This document shows, one piece after another, positions 52,301 through 63,500 of a stretch of 64,000 bases of DNA; within the stretch, counting starts at the first letter, position 1; each line of letters opens with the position of its first letter. A model generated the notes under the pieces. The model did no database searches, was not told the origin of the DNA, and worked only from the letters and a program-made list of their open reading frames with translations. The DNA is taken from assembly GCA_015490805.1 (NCBI GenBank), contig WFXC01000006.1, forward strand, positions 1-64,000. The letters run 5' to 3'. The translations under genes and the position numbers were made by a program. Source of the stretch: Candidatus Kapaibacterium sp. (lineage in GTDB: Bacteria > Bacteroidota > Ignavibacteria > Kapaibacteriales > WFXC01).

Positions 52301-53476
52301 ATCCCGGCTCAATTTATCCAGAGCAGGAACCAACCAAAAATCGGGAACAGCATACGTTTCTAAAAAGGGATGCCTGGACGGATCAAACAGCGCCCCGTTA
52401 TAAGCGGGAACTCCAATAGAAGGATCTCCAGAATGAACAATGGCAAATACAGTACGCAAACAGTCATAATAGCACGTTGCTTTCTTACTGAGATGGATGC
52501 TCTTTCCCATTTTCTCAGCAATCTCCGAGCGAATTCGAGAAAGAGAGTATTGAAAATACGCTCCGGTCCGCACCGGAAGTAAGTCCCGATCCTCAGCGTA
52601 GAACAGAAAGAGAAGGCGATATAGGAATACTAAGGTGTGGTGATACACCTGGTCCAGCACAGAGGCATCTACCCGTGTTCCTCTTTCTTGGACACTATGC
52701 AAGAATCCTTGAGCAATGGAAGGGAAGATGTCCGTAAAGATCGTTTCCTTAAGCGTTTCCGACACTCGTGCTTCCCACCGTTTCCCTTCTTCCAGTGCAA
52801 TTTCCAGGAAGGTACGGTGAGGTCGGTATGCTGCGGGGATAAAAGCCTCTTTCCGAAAGATGAAGTAAAATCGCTTAAACTGCTCAAAGCCTTCTGAATC
52901 TTCTTGCTGAGCTAATTCAAGAAGATCGAATTCCACATATCCATCGATCCGGGAAGGAGCACGGTGATAATACAGCCTCCAGACCCTGCCGTTGGTAAGC
53001 ATTCCCCAAAGAAGGCGCCCATTGGAAACAACCTCCGCAGTAGAAAGATACCGCAGCATCTGGCTGGAGGGAATCCGTGGATCAATGGGATCTGACCGAT
53101 CACTTCTATCCAGCAACCTTCCCCATCGCTTTGCTTCCAAAATGGCAATAGCTTCTTGCCACCTCCTTTCCGGCGAGCGATCGAAACTTTCTTTGGCTTC
53201 CCCAGTCGCGAAGAGCACATAGTCAGGTACGTTGCGCCGCTGCTGGAAATCCAATGGCTTTTGGCGGGAATACGAAAATCCCAATAGTTTCAGCACCGGC
53301 TCGATCAGGTCTGTTTCCGTATCTGCTTCGTCCGGCTCTTCTCGCTGTGTAAATGAAAGAACGCATCTCCGAATCTCTTGCCACACTTTCTGTGCAGATT
53401 CGACCGAAAGGTTTTTCCAATCAGGCGTATTCTGGATTCCTTCGGACAAAAAGTACTCGCTGAAAAGATTTGCCAT
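49280..53476 (-). CDS. single-chain restriction enzyme/N6-adenine DNA methyltransferase (Eco57I-like, type IIG)
   Basis: N-terminal PD-(D/E)XK-like VPDYVLF...AIAILEAKRWGR; SAM motif IVDPAMGSGHFLVAAVDY; catalytic VVLGNPPYIR; C-terminal target recognition-like region. Confidence 0.88.
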   Translation of the reverse strand: MANLFSEYFLSEGIQNTPDWKNLSVESAQKVWQEIRRCVLSFTQREEPDEADTETDLIEPVLKLLGFSYSRQKPLDFQQRRNVPDYVLFATGEAKESFDRSPERRWQEAIAILEAKRWGRLLDRSDRSDPIDPRIPSSQMLRYLSTAEVVSNGRLLWGMLTNGRVWRLYYHRAPSRIDGYVEFDLLELAQQEDSEGFEQFKRFYFIFRKEAFIPAAYRPHRTFLEIALEEGKRWEARVSETLKETIFTDIFPSIAQGFLHSVQERGTRVDASVLDQVYHHTLVFLYRLLFLFYAEDRDLLPVRTGAYFQYSLSRIRSEIAEKMGKSIHLSKKATCYYDCLRTVFAIVHSGDPSIGVPAYNGALFDPSRHPFLETYAVPDFWLVPALDKLSRDYAESPPKRINYRDLSVRQLGSIYEGLLEFRLKIAEEDLVVRKRNGREIYVAAKDSHKAILHRGMLYLTNDRAERKATGSYYTPDYVVQYIVRSTVEPYVEHFLSEFEQWRQKLQRIRSKAELRKRIENSGIYFDPKQYDEEGRIVGEKTINEYRNALLQLKDPAQRLLSLKIVDPAMGSGHFLVAAVDYLADRILEILSETSEQEYFRGVVYRSPLLQKLEEIRFRILSRAQKEGYAIDEAKLEDRNLIKRILLKRCIYGVDVNPLAVELAKVSLWLHTFTVGAPLSFLDHHLKCGNSLVGADPEEVRQVLGSSLMGQHFHRAFSVVDTIQKLQELTDADISEVEESARLYEQVSQNLSALTKALDLYTAEFFVELKKVKSYLQQNSNRKNHRRSSVPWAWAMMEVFDPLKVVEGKLQTANGEEEMTPDDFQKLQERLQLARKKRFFHWKLEFPEVWYNQHGVKANPGFDVVLGNPPYIRIQEMRRSHADEVDYYNQVFKSPQGSYDIYILFVEKGLILLKEGGVLGFILPNKFTKLDFAQKFRQMVRPFLWKFIDFRDRQVFPEQTTYTSLLFLRKFSQEEAPDTCMVAQIPSTVEKPLPVWLKEADKEMQAVPLASLGEAPWILVSGEEAEIMRKMEKRGKPLGQIVEQIFQGLITSADPIYILEKREDKGAYYRVFSKASQREFLLEKDLLKPLISGEDIERYYVRMSNKLLLFPYKLLPEGGAELITPAEFQLEYPNVWEYLKMHEEALRNREGGKFGDSEWYRLSRTQNLDKHERRKFGVAQTVKRLEVFLDAQAQFYFHNVRVNGILVESDSPYDFWFLLAILNSRAEDVYFKCISVPHRGGHFAANKQFLEPLPIPIIDFATRDQQILRVLQEAYNGGKNPISRVRSLPSSSAVLHDFLAFLAKQMAEMQKLRYLLELFAQGRLESGTRERVRVLKELTLHPEWEENLNSEVQREIARDRLCQKHRDIERTDLLIDQIVYHLYGLSEKDRRVIERVHSG

Positions 53477-53935
53477 CGTCAGTTTCTAACTGCAAATTTA
53501 CACAGGGAAACGTAATACCTTAATCTTCTGTTCCTTCCAGCCACGCTATCTACAAGCCTCGATCTCTGCTTACTGGATCTTTCAAGTCAAGACGACCATC
53601 GTCCCAACGGATATGAGGAACCAGCCCTGAACACGCGACATCACACCGTTACCCACACCAACCGATCGACGATAGTTTCCCCAACTCCTTGTCCAACGCT
53701 TCTACCGGACAAATGATCCGCTCTTGACACGGAACAATTTCGGAGGAAGCAAAAATACGACATCTGAGAAAATCGGGAATGCCCAGGAAAGAACAACGCC
53801 TTAAGCTCAGCAGAGCAATGGTTCTCAATTCAGCATTCTATGTGAAAGCTGCTTCCGGACCCCAATGAGCACCCCCATCCAAATTACCCCTAACATTTCA
53901 GCGATTTGTCAGCTTTGAACTTCCAGAGCATACGG

Positions 53936-54015
53936 GGCAATTTTCCACCTCGGTGGAACACTTCCAGTATGGGCTGGGCACAGCAATAGGAAACTCACGC
54001 TGGTAATTTTCCACC
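53936..54015. repeat. GG(C/T)AATTTTCCACC direct repeats, possible IS-end remnant
   Basis: 14-bp repeats at 53936-53949 and 54002-54015 with one mismatch, in an otherwise ORF-poor 1 kb gap. Confidence 0.35.
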
Positions 54016-54552
54016 CCACTGAGGAACTACCGTCGGCTTTAGGAGCCTCCAGAGAACCTGGGTGTTTCCTACCCACGCCCACTTGCAAAATTTGTCGCCC
54101 TGCAGAAATTCCAAAACAGTATTCAAGGGTCGCGGAGACATCGAAAACCAATGGCAAATGCTCGTTCTCTTTAAGATGGCACCAGCCTCCTGAACTGAAA
54201 GCTTCCTTGCGTTGGGTTACGACGCTCTTCACTCCCTACCATCCCGCTCCTGCTCTCGTGCTCTGTTCTGGGAAGTTTGTCTTCCCCACTGTGACTGGGA
54301 AAAAGCTGTTCAATCTCGCCATAGTATCTGGCTCTGTCTGAGCCTCGGGCAAGCTATGTCCTGCTTGAAGCCCTTCCTTTCCACAGTACCTGGTCTGTCC
54401 GCAACAGGATACACCCACATTGCCATTTCGGCATCGAGTAGCTACGGAGCCAATAGGATCTCTCACCCTCTAAGGTGATCTGCCTACCACAGCACCTTGT
54501 ATTTGCCCGCCATTTCTCGCCCTTACTTGCATCTTGCCACTCGGCGTACTCT

Positions 54553-57500
54553 TTACGGCACTTGCGTCACCCGGAAGGTGTTGTTCCGCACGATGGTACG
54601 ATCGGTGGCATCCACCACGCCATCCAAATTCACATCGCTGGCATCATATCCAACGGATCCAGAAGCGTTGCGGACTGATACGCGATCGCGGGCATTGATA
54701 ATCCCATCGGCAAAGGCGTCACCAGCCACCATACCGTACACTCCAACGCTGAGCTGAATGAGAGGAGGCATAAATTGCTGATAAGCAGCGCTGGAACTGG
54801 AGGTAAACTCTAAGGATGCAATCGCATTTTCTGACAGCACAACCGCACTGGTACTCATAATCGCCAGGTGATTTCGATGGCGGATGACAATGTAGTAAGC
54901 GCCTTCAGCGACATTGAAGAATTTAACGACCGTCTGTCCGTCCGGATCTAACAGTATTCCATCGGAACGCATCAACGCAGCCTTGCGTGCCACAACGACG
55001 GCTGGGGTATCCGCCCGACGCAGCTCAACCAACACCCAGTCTACAACTGCACTGGTCACAGAAGATACTGTCACACTGTTCAGGTATGGATCGGTCATCG
55101 GTAGGTAATGCTGCTGATTCAGCAAGGTGTGCATCGTTCCCGTTGTGGTTTCGTATGGTCCCTGAAGGAACGCTGTCATAGAGACACGCAGCGGACGAGA
55201 AAGAATCATTGTGAAGGCTTCTGCTGTATCCTGCCACTCTGTATTTCCAACACTATCGCGAGCAACGACAAAGAAGGCATAGGAACGCCCACGCTCGCCA
55301 ACGTAGTCATACGTTGTATCTTCGATAGCACGCGCAATTTCCTGCCACGGTCCGCCATCGATCGAAACATACAAGTCATAATTCTGGACACCAACGCCTA
55401 AGCTATCATCTTGTCCAACGTTCCACCGGAGTTCAACAAGCGTGGTATCCAGAAATGGCGGAAGTGGCAACAGGCGTGCCCAGGGAGCTTCTCCTTCCAG
55501 TTGATTGGTCCATACATTCGTGCTCAGCGGATCGTTCTGGTCAAACACAATCGTTGCCTGGGCAACGAGAGTATCCCCGTTTGGCATATTGCGATTAGGC
55601 TCGATCGTGAAGGTCACAAAGCCTTCTCCCTTTCCTGTTGAGTCATTAGGAGGCAAGAATCCCAATTCCGGCTGTGACGCCAACGGTGGCATCTGCGTCG
55701 CAGGATCAATCGTTTGCAGATACCAGAACAACCGATGGTTGGCAACATCAATCCCTGCGGTCACCATCAGATCAAATCCCAAGGAATCTGGCAAATCATA
55801 CACTTTATTGATCGTAGATCGATTTTCTGGAACTTGCAACACATACGGACCAAATCCCATCTGTCCCAACCGAAACGTCCTCGGGTCGAAATCATCATCT
55901 AAGGGCACGGTAATTTCCACACGCTGTGCAGGAGCAGTTGCCGTAGAAACGTTCTCAAATTTCACTTGATAGGCTAACTGGCTTCCTCGAGCAATCAACC
56001 GTTCTGCTCCATATCCTTCTGGACCTATAATCTCATTGGGGTCGGAGGACCTCAAAATCACAACGGGTGGAGTCACATAATCTTTGCAGAATCGATTGAG
56101 CGCGAACACAATAAGATTTTTCGCCAGAGCAACCGCAAAACTTTTGCCCACAATTTTAGCAGCACCTCTCACACTCTGTCGCACCAGCTTCTTTTCGGAA
56201 AATTGCCACTTGCCATCCGCATTCCGATATGGAGAGGTCAACCGCTTAGCATATACCTTCATATCCTTGATCTGCAGCCTCTGTCTATAGACGCGCTTTT
56301 CGGGATCCCATACCCGTGGCGTATATCCTCTAACACTTTCCACTTCGATAGCTGAGGAGGCAACCGCTCCTATGGTATTTGTACCAACTTCACTAATGGT
56401 AGACGGGTCATCACTGAAGCAATCAGAGTACAACCCATATCCACAAGTAATCACCTTGTACGCTGCAACCACCCATCCTATTGGTCCACTTGCAGCCCCG
56501 ATGACAACATCCCCAATGCTGAGGGCGCACTCTGCTATAGCAATTCCACACTTTGCATAATTCAACCATCGTAGAAACGTCTGAAGCCACTCGCACGCTT
56601 TGCGGATCACACTGGAATGGAAGAACAGCGGTTGCTGACCTTGCCGTTTCTGAAACTCACACGGGAGGCACGGTCCAACCGCCGCATCAGGAGGCGGTAT
56701 CACCCCATCATCGGTTCTACTGCTGGCAACCTCATCCATCCAGACCATCACAGTATCAAAAACGGCGGACAGGAGCCAATACCCCACGGTATCTTCCTCG
56801 GACAACCATCCGGCATACATATAAGCAGTCAACATACTATCCCGAAAGGCTTTCGGATCTGGCGCTGTCAGTGCTAACACTCGGAGCAGATCATCCTGCA
56901 AAAACGGCTGTGGATTTGCCATTACGCCACGTCGCAGGACTTCCCAGGTAGCAAGCAGATGGATCAAATATCCTACATCATCAACACCCCGGACCCGAAT
57001 CGGCGACACATAATAAGAGCTCCCGTCGTGCTGCACCACTTCGGTGGCAAACACCAGCTTATAACCAATCGAGAAGCTTGCATTGGGCGGAAGATCCCGA
57101 ACGAGGAATGGCACCACCTGAACCGTTCGCTGAGCACTGCTATCGAACACTGAGTACGAAGCTCGCGTAACGCTGGTATTAGCGATGCTCAAATCATTCA
57201 TCAGCAGACAGTTCTCGGAGGTGATGATCCGATCAACTGCTGTGGGTAAGTAAGCATTCCCCATCACTACTGGAATATCTACGTTGCTCTTGTTTACAAA
57301 ATGATTCCACACGTGGAAGGATCTCCCACCTCGCACACTGCTTGGCTGTGCCGTTCTCACTCCTAAGAACCACGGCCTCGCCGGCTCTACGACCAGTGCC
57401 GAATCCAGTTGGACTGTCGCTGCCGTCCCGTTTGCAGCAACCAGGTGGTAGGTCCCTGTGGAAACAGCGTGCAGCAGCCACCGAATTTCTGCTTCCATTC

Positions 57501-60500
57501 GAGACAGAACGCGAACGGTCAGAGCCGTTGAAACAATTTCCTGACTGATGGGATCTTTGAGTTGGAAGTACACGCTATCCGTAAAGCCGGCACCCAGCAC
57601 TCGACAGGTCACCTGTCCCTGTCCCATCACATCTGGGGTTATCCGGAAAATGCTAAAGGGCAAGGCTCGAGCATAGAGAGTCAGAGTCTCGTCCTGTCCG
57701 GTCAAATTCCGAACCATCAAATAGTAATCCCCAGATCGGGTATCAGGAATCAGCACAATTTTATCTGTTCCATAGGGCTCCTGATGTGCAAAATCATAAT
57801 CAGTTAACTTCGGTACTCGCTCAAAGGCAACGTATGCCTCATTGATCCCACTCTGAACATTGCTGGTCACGGTGAGCAAGATATCATAGCCTGCGGGAAC
57901 TGTCATCTTGTAGTATATTCGTCGCCCCGCTGGCAACAGGGTCTGGGTCGTCACCCCAAGCGTTAGCGTACGCACCTGGACCGCCACTGCCGTGGTACTA
58001 ATCAACGTATTGTTTGTCACCGTTGCTTCCTGGATAGCTGCCCGCAGGTTTGTCCGAACAACGCTATGTTGTGCTAAGGTGACCTCTACATCATAGAAGG
58101 GGGCTGTCAGCGTCATCTGAGGGGTCTGATGACCGGGCTGCAAGCCGAGGTAGTAGCTCCTTGTACCAAAGAGAGGATCGAAAGCGGCATCAAAAACCTG
58201 ATCTGCGGACCAGAACAATCCATCAGTGTTCAAGCCCACAGCAGCATTGGTTCCTATATTCCGCACCCGGTAGGAAACCGTTACCATATCTCCTAAGGTA
58301 GCGGTCGTCGGTAGGACAATTTCCGAGACGATCAGATCACTCCGGGGCGCCGGGGTGACGGTCACTGTCGTGACGAATACATTGTTCGCCTCCTTGCCGT
58401 GCTCGTATACCTCATTGTTGTCATCAGCCGAAACCATAAGATAGAAGTGTCCAACAAGGTGCGGAGGAATGGTCACCTGGGTCGTCACTGTACGCGTTGC
58501 GCCGGCTGCTAATGGCTGTGTCTGATTAATCCATCCTATGCTTCCGCTTCCTGCCGGTACTGGTGCTGATCCAATCAATATTCTATCGATCCAATTACTA
58601 CGAGTTGCTCCCGTTCCTGCATTGTATATCTGATACTGCACAGTCACTTGCGTGCCAGCCGTTACAACAGAGGGAGCAGTCACTGACAGAATTTGCAGAT
58701 CTGGGGGCGGGGTCAATTGCACCAGTAGCGATGCTGTCGTCACATTGTTGCCGCTCTGGGTATCCCATCGATCCCCAACTTGAATACGCAACAAATGGGA
58801 TCCGGAAATTCCATTGGGAATCTCCAGCGACACGGTGCGCGTATAACTATCGCCGGGGGCAAGCCTCCCTCTTACTCCAACCCGTGACCGTTGTTTCACC
58901 GCGTTCGTCCCAGTTTCCACCAACTCTATCCGGTCGGTTCGATAATAACTGCCGGTTCTTGCAGAGCCAACGTTTTCAACTCGATACGACAGATGCACTA
59001 CCGTTCCGGAAGATGCTATGGTCGGAGCTGTCACAATGCTCACCGCTAAATCACTTTCCGGTGTCGGAGGCACTTGGACAACAATGCCCACTGGACCGCC
59101 GATGTTGTTATCTTCTCCCTGGTGCTCGTACAAGCGATCGCTGATGTCTGTTTGCACAAAGAGATAATACACGCCCGGGCTAAGATCAGAAGGAATCGTC
59201 ACGACCGTAGCCACGGTAACTGTCGCTGAGCTTGCTAAGGCCGCTGAGTGAGAAACGGTTTTCAGCACTCCTATGTGCTGCCTTGGATTCCAGACGGACG
59301 AGCGGGAAAGAATCACTCCATCCATCCACTGATTTGCAGCAGCGTTCCCTTGATTGGTCACCTCCCATTGCAACTGCAGATTCCCGCCGCGATACACCGC
59401 TGTCGTACTACTCTGAAGGTTCTGCACGACTAAATCAGGTGTCGCAGGAACACGAAACTGTACGGCTGCTGAACGCAATAAGTTATTCGATTCGGCGGCG
59501 GCATAGTACTCAAACACGGTGTTTGCTGCATCCGTCAGGAGATACCAATAGTACGTTCCGCTCAGCCCATTCGGTACTGGGAAGGAGCGGATAACGGTAT
59601 ACGCCGAATCACGTTGAAGCCGAGGATTATTGGAACGGACAACCGCAAAGGAATCTACGACTGCCGATCTCCGAAATACCGGAGTTGCACAAAGATAAAC
59701 TCGATCCACCCATCCCGATTCCAACACTTGACTGAGCCCTTCGTTCTTGACTGTCCACGTTAACCCATAATCCGTACCAGAATAGGCAACCGTTGCTCCC
59801 GTAACACTCTGAGGCACCAAATCCGGCGGGGGGAAGAGCAAAACGTTCAGAGTATCTGTTGAGACCCATCGATTATTGTTTTCTGCTTCCTCTTGCACCC
59901 GATTTGTCGCGTCGACATCCAAGATCAGGAAATATTTGCCAACGGCTGTATGAGGAATAACGACCTGGGCACTTCCCGTCGTCGTAGTATTGACCTGCAA
60001 GGTATCGGTCAGTTGGAGGGTAAAGGTTCCCAGTCCAAACGTTTCACTATTGTCAACTGCCAGCAATGTAATGCGTGTCCAAATGTTCTGTGGCGGGACG
60101 AATTGGTTCCCTTCGTTCCTCACCGTGTACAGGATAGTCAGGGTATCATTTCCAAACACTGTCTGCGGAACCCCAGCAACCTGAGAGATGACCAGATCTG
60201 GTCGCGGTGGCAATGTAATCTGGACTGTTCCAACACTCCGGGTTATGTTGTTATCCGTTCGCGCTTCCTGAAGCGTCCGTGGCTGGATCCGCACGAAGAC
60301 TGAAAACGTTCCTGCCACCACCGGAGCCGTAAACGACCGATTGCGGACGTACGACTCTCCAGGAAGAAGAAATCCAAGATTCGGAACACTTCCCAGATAC
60401 AGATTATCGCCCGTAGTTTCAAACGAAGTATCAGCGGACAAATACACATGCTCATACCAGGACTGCGACAGGGTGGCTCCTTGACCAATATTTTGCACCT

Positions 60501-63500
60501 GCCACGACAAAGGCAAGGACGAGCCAGCAACGACCGAGGCTGGGGGCACAGAAATGGAAGCAACTCTCAAATCAGGCAAATGCCGAACTGCAAAAGTATA
60601 AATCGGACCGTCCGTTTCCACCGTGCTATCCAGACACACATATTTTGCCACCACCTGCCATCGATAACTTTTACCGTACTCCAGATTTCCATACCTCGTT
60701 TGTATTGCGGTCAAGTTCGAACGGACTGGTTGCGCTGGCCGCGTATTCGTCGTTGCCTCCCAGATATACAGGTCATAATGCGTTGCGTTCGCTGCTGGCT
60801 CCCAAGTAAAAGTGATGGGAAGGGATAAGTTACTACTTCCATTGGCTGGGGTCATTGAGGCAATGGTCGCTGGAACATACACCGGTAAGTGCTGCACAGA
60901 GACTTCCAGGGTGTCGTTTTCTGGACGGGCATCGTTTGCGAAATCGACCCAGACTTTCAGGGTATAATGAGCGATGGAAGAAAGATCCAGACCTGCGGCG
61001 ACGGTGATCGTTGTCGTCTGATCCGTCTGGATCGCAAAGCCCGTTACCGTCTGACTCCCGCTTGTTACCGTCGCCCCCGTAACGTGCCATCCAATAGTGC
61101 AGGTTGTGGCAACCTCACCGCCGCGATTGGTCAAGCGAACAACGATGCTTTCGGAGGTGGACAACCGGCACGAAGTCGATGGGGCTTCAATAGCAGTGAC
61201 TGCCAGATCATAGGCGGGAAGCTCACTCAGCCGTACCTGATCAACGCCAACACCTTCGGTACCATACCAATTACTGCTCCGCCTCATAACTATCCGGAGC
61301 CGGGCATTGGTGCTTCCCGCATACCCCACCAACCGATGCTGCGTTTGCTTCCATCCGTTACTGTTTCCAGACCATATCGGCGTTACCCGCGTCCAGGTTG
61401 ATCCTCCATCAGTCGAAATATCCACCCAATGCTCAGAATTGGGAGTCCAGATATGCTGGAACTGTAACACTGGATCATACGTCAAATTTGAAAAATCGAT
61501 GCAAGGCGACATTAAAATCTGGTAGCCGTATTGGGAAACTCCTCCATTGAGATTTGTGACATACGCCTTGCTTCCCTGGCCAGCCGCTGCAATCAATGCT
61601 CCTCCGGGTTCTCCCCATTCCCACTCTGCATTCCCTTCGGGCAACCATCCTCCTTCCCAGTCCTCAAATCCTTCCACGTATGGAAACTGAGCAATCACTG
61701 GAATGTGGTAAACCACGGTCTCCAACGTATCATTACTTCGGTCTGGATCACCGGCGAGATTAGTCCAAATACGGAAATGGTAGCGGCTGGGTTCAGAAAA
61801 ATCAAATCCACTCGGGAACTGAAAATGAATGGTATCTCCGGGTGCCAATGCGATGTTTGTCGCAGTAGTAGTCATTGACCAGGTTGTGGAAGTACTCTGG
61901 ATCCAGAGCCCTATTTGTGCCGTCGTAATCTGGTTGAATCCATAGTTCTGAATAGCAACCTTGACAATGGTACCGCTCGTCAATCCACACGCCGTTTGGG
62001 GTTGGAGTAAGGCTATAATCCCGATATCATTGTTCCGAACTTCTAACTCATCTGCTCCAATGTCGGGATAGTTGGGATCTCGCGCTTCACCATCCCAGTC
62101 GAGAGTGACAAAGCTCAGTGGAGTCGCTGCCGAATCAAACTGTGCCTGTCGAGAGTGTAAATCGGTGGCTGACACGAATAAAGGATTGGCAAACACTGAA
62201 TTCTGGTTGGTCTGTGTCGCATTCTGTAGATGCGACAGCGAGTTGTAATACTGTCCCGCGATCCGACCTAAATTCTGTCCCGTGGTATAGAACGCATTAT
62301 AGTCAAACGTCGAATTCGCACCCAAAGAGGAAATATCAAATGTCAATCCTCCTGTGGAAGACATAAAAATATTATTCAGGATGCGCATAGATTGAGGAGA
62401 TGATGAGACTTGCAGGGGCGTCGATGATGCAACCACAGAGTTAAAGACAATATCAACGAACTGTTGCGTTCCCCAGATGTTAATACCCCCAACCAGCATA
62501 TTGTTCGCAAGAACACAGCGATCAGCGCTCTGCCCCTGAACATTCTGCAAAGCGATCGCCCTACCCGCTGACACGGTGATCCAATTGCGGCGAACTTCCG
62601 ATCCTGCTGCTACATTGTCCAACAGCACACCATAAGTCCTACTTTGGGCAATTCGACATTGCTGAAGAGCAAGCCGAGCATTTGCAATGCTCATTCCTGT
62701 GTAACAGTTTTCAACCACTGTAGAATCGATGGCTATGTGCGTTGTTCCTATGGAAGGTTTGACTCGAATACCGGTGACATAATTCTGGGTGGCTACAAAT
62801 ACACACTGGGTAATCTGGATTGCTGTATCGCGGACGCCTCCTTGAGCAAGCCAGAGAAATCCTCCATTCCTTTCCCCAACAAACCGCACTCTTTGAAACC
62901 GAAGATTGCGCACATTCCCCAAAAGGCGCACAAGGAGAGAACTATTCCCCCGAAGGGTCAGATCTCTAAAGACAAGATGGGAAGCACCAATTAAGACAAG
63001 GAATGATGAATTCGACGGTTTCCACACAACATCTGTCGAATCTTCAGTTTCGGACATAAACGTAACGGTAGCTGTAGACGAAGCGCCACGGATCGGTGCA
63101 ATGGTAACGCTTTCAGTGTAGGTTCCAGACCGGATCTGGAAAATGACAGAATCGGCAACTCCATACGTGTCGAGTGCCTGAACTGCCTGGGCTATACCGG
63201 CAAAATCGGGCGGCGGGGCACCGGGTCCAACCGTATAGATGCCTGCCAGCCCAGGAGCTACTGTACGACGCAACGTATCATTTGCTTGATTCTGGTCTGT
63301 CTGTCCATTGACTTGATGCACCCACACCTCTACTTCCTGAGTTGTACGATCGACCAGGGTGATTGCTCCCAGAGGCACTTCCACTGTCTGTCCTGGCGCT
63401 AACGTCCCGTTCCACGCTACCAGCGGCTGGAGCGTTCCTGCCAGCTTCCATCGCAACTTCAGCGATGTGACGGTCGCTCCCCCTTGATTCTGCACCACAA

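Noticed and set aside
53909-54478. Minus-strand ORFs 53909..54232 and 54236..54466 as genes or a split transposase
   Set aside because: No recognised catalytic motif; short and broken; kept only as possible decayed element.
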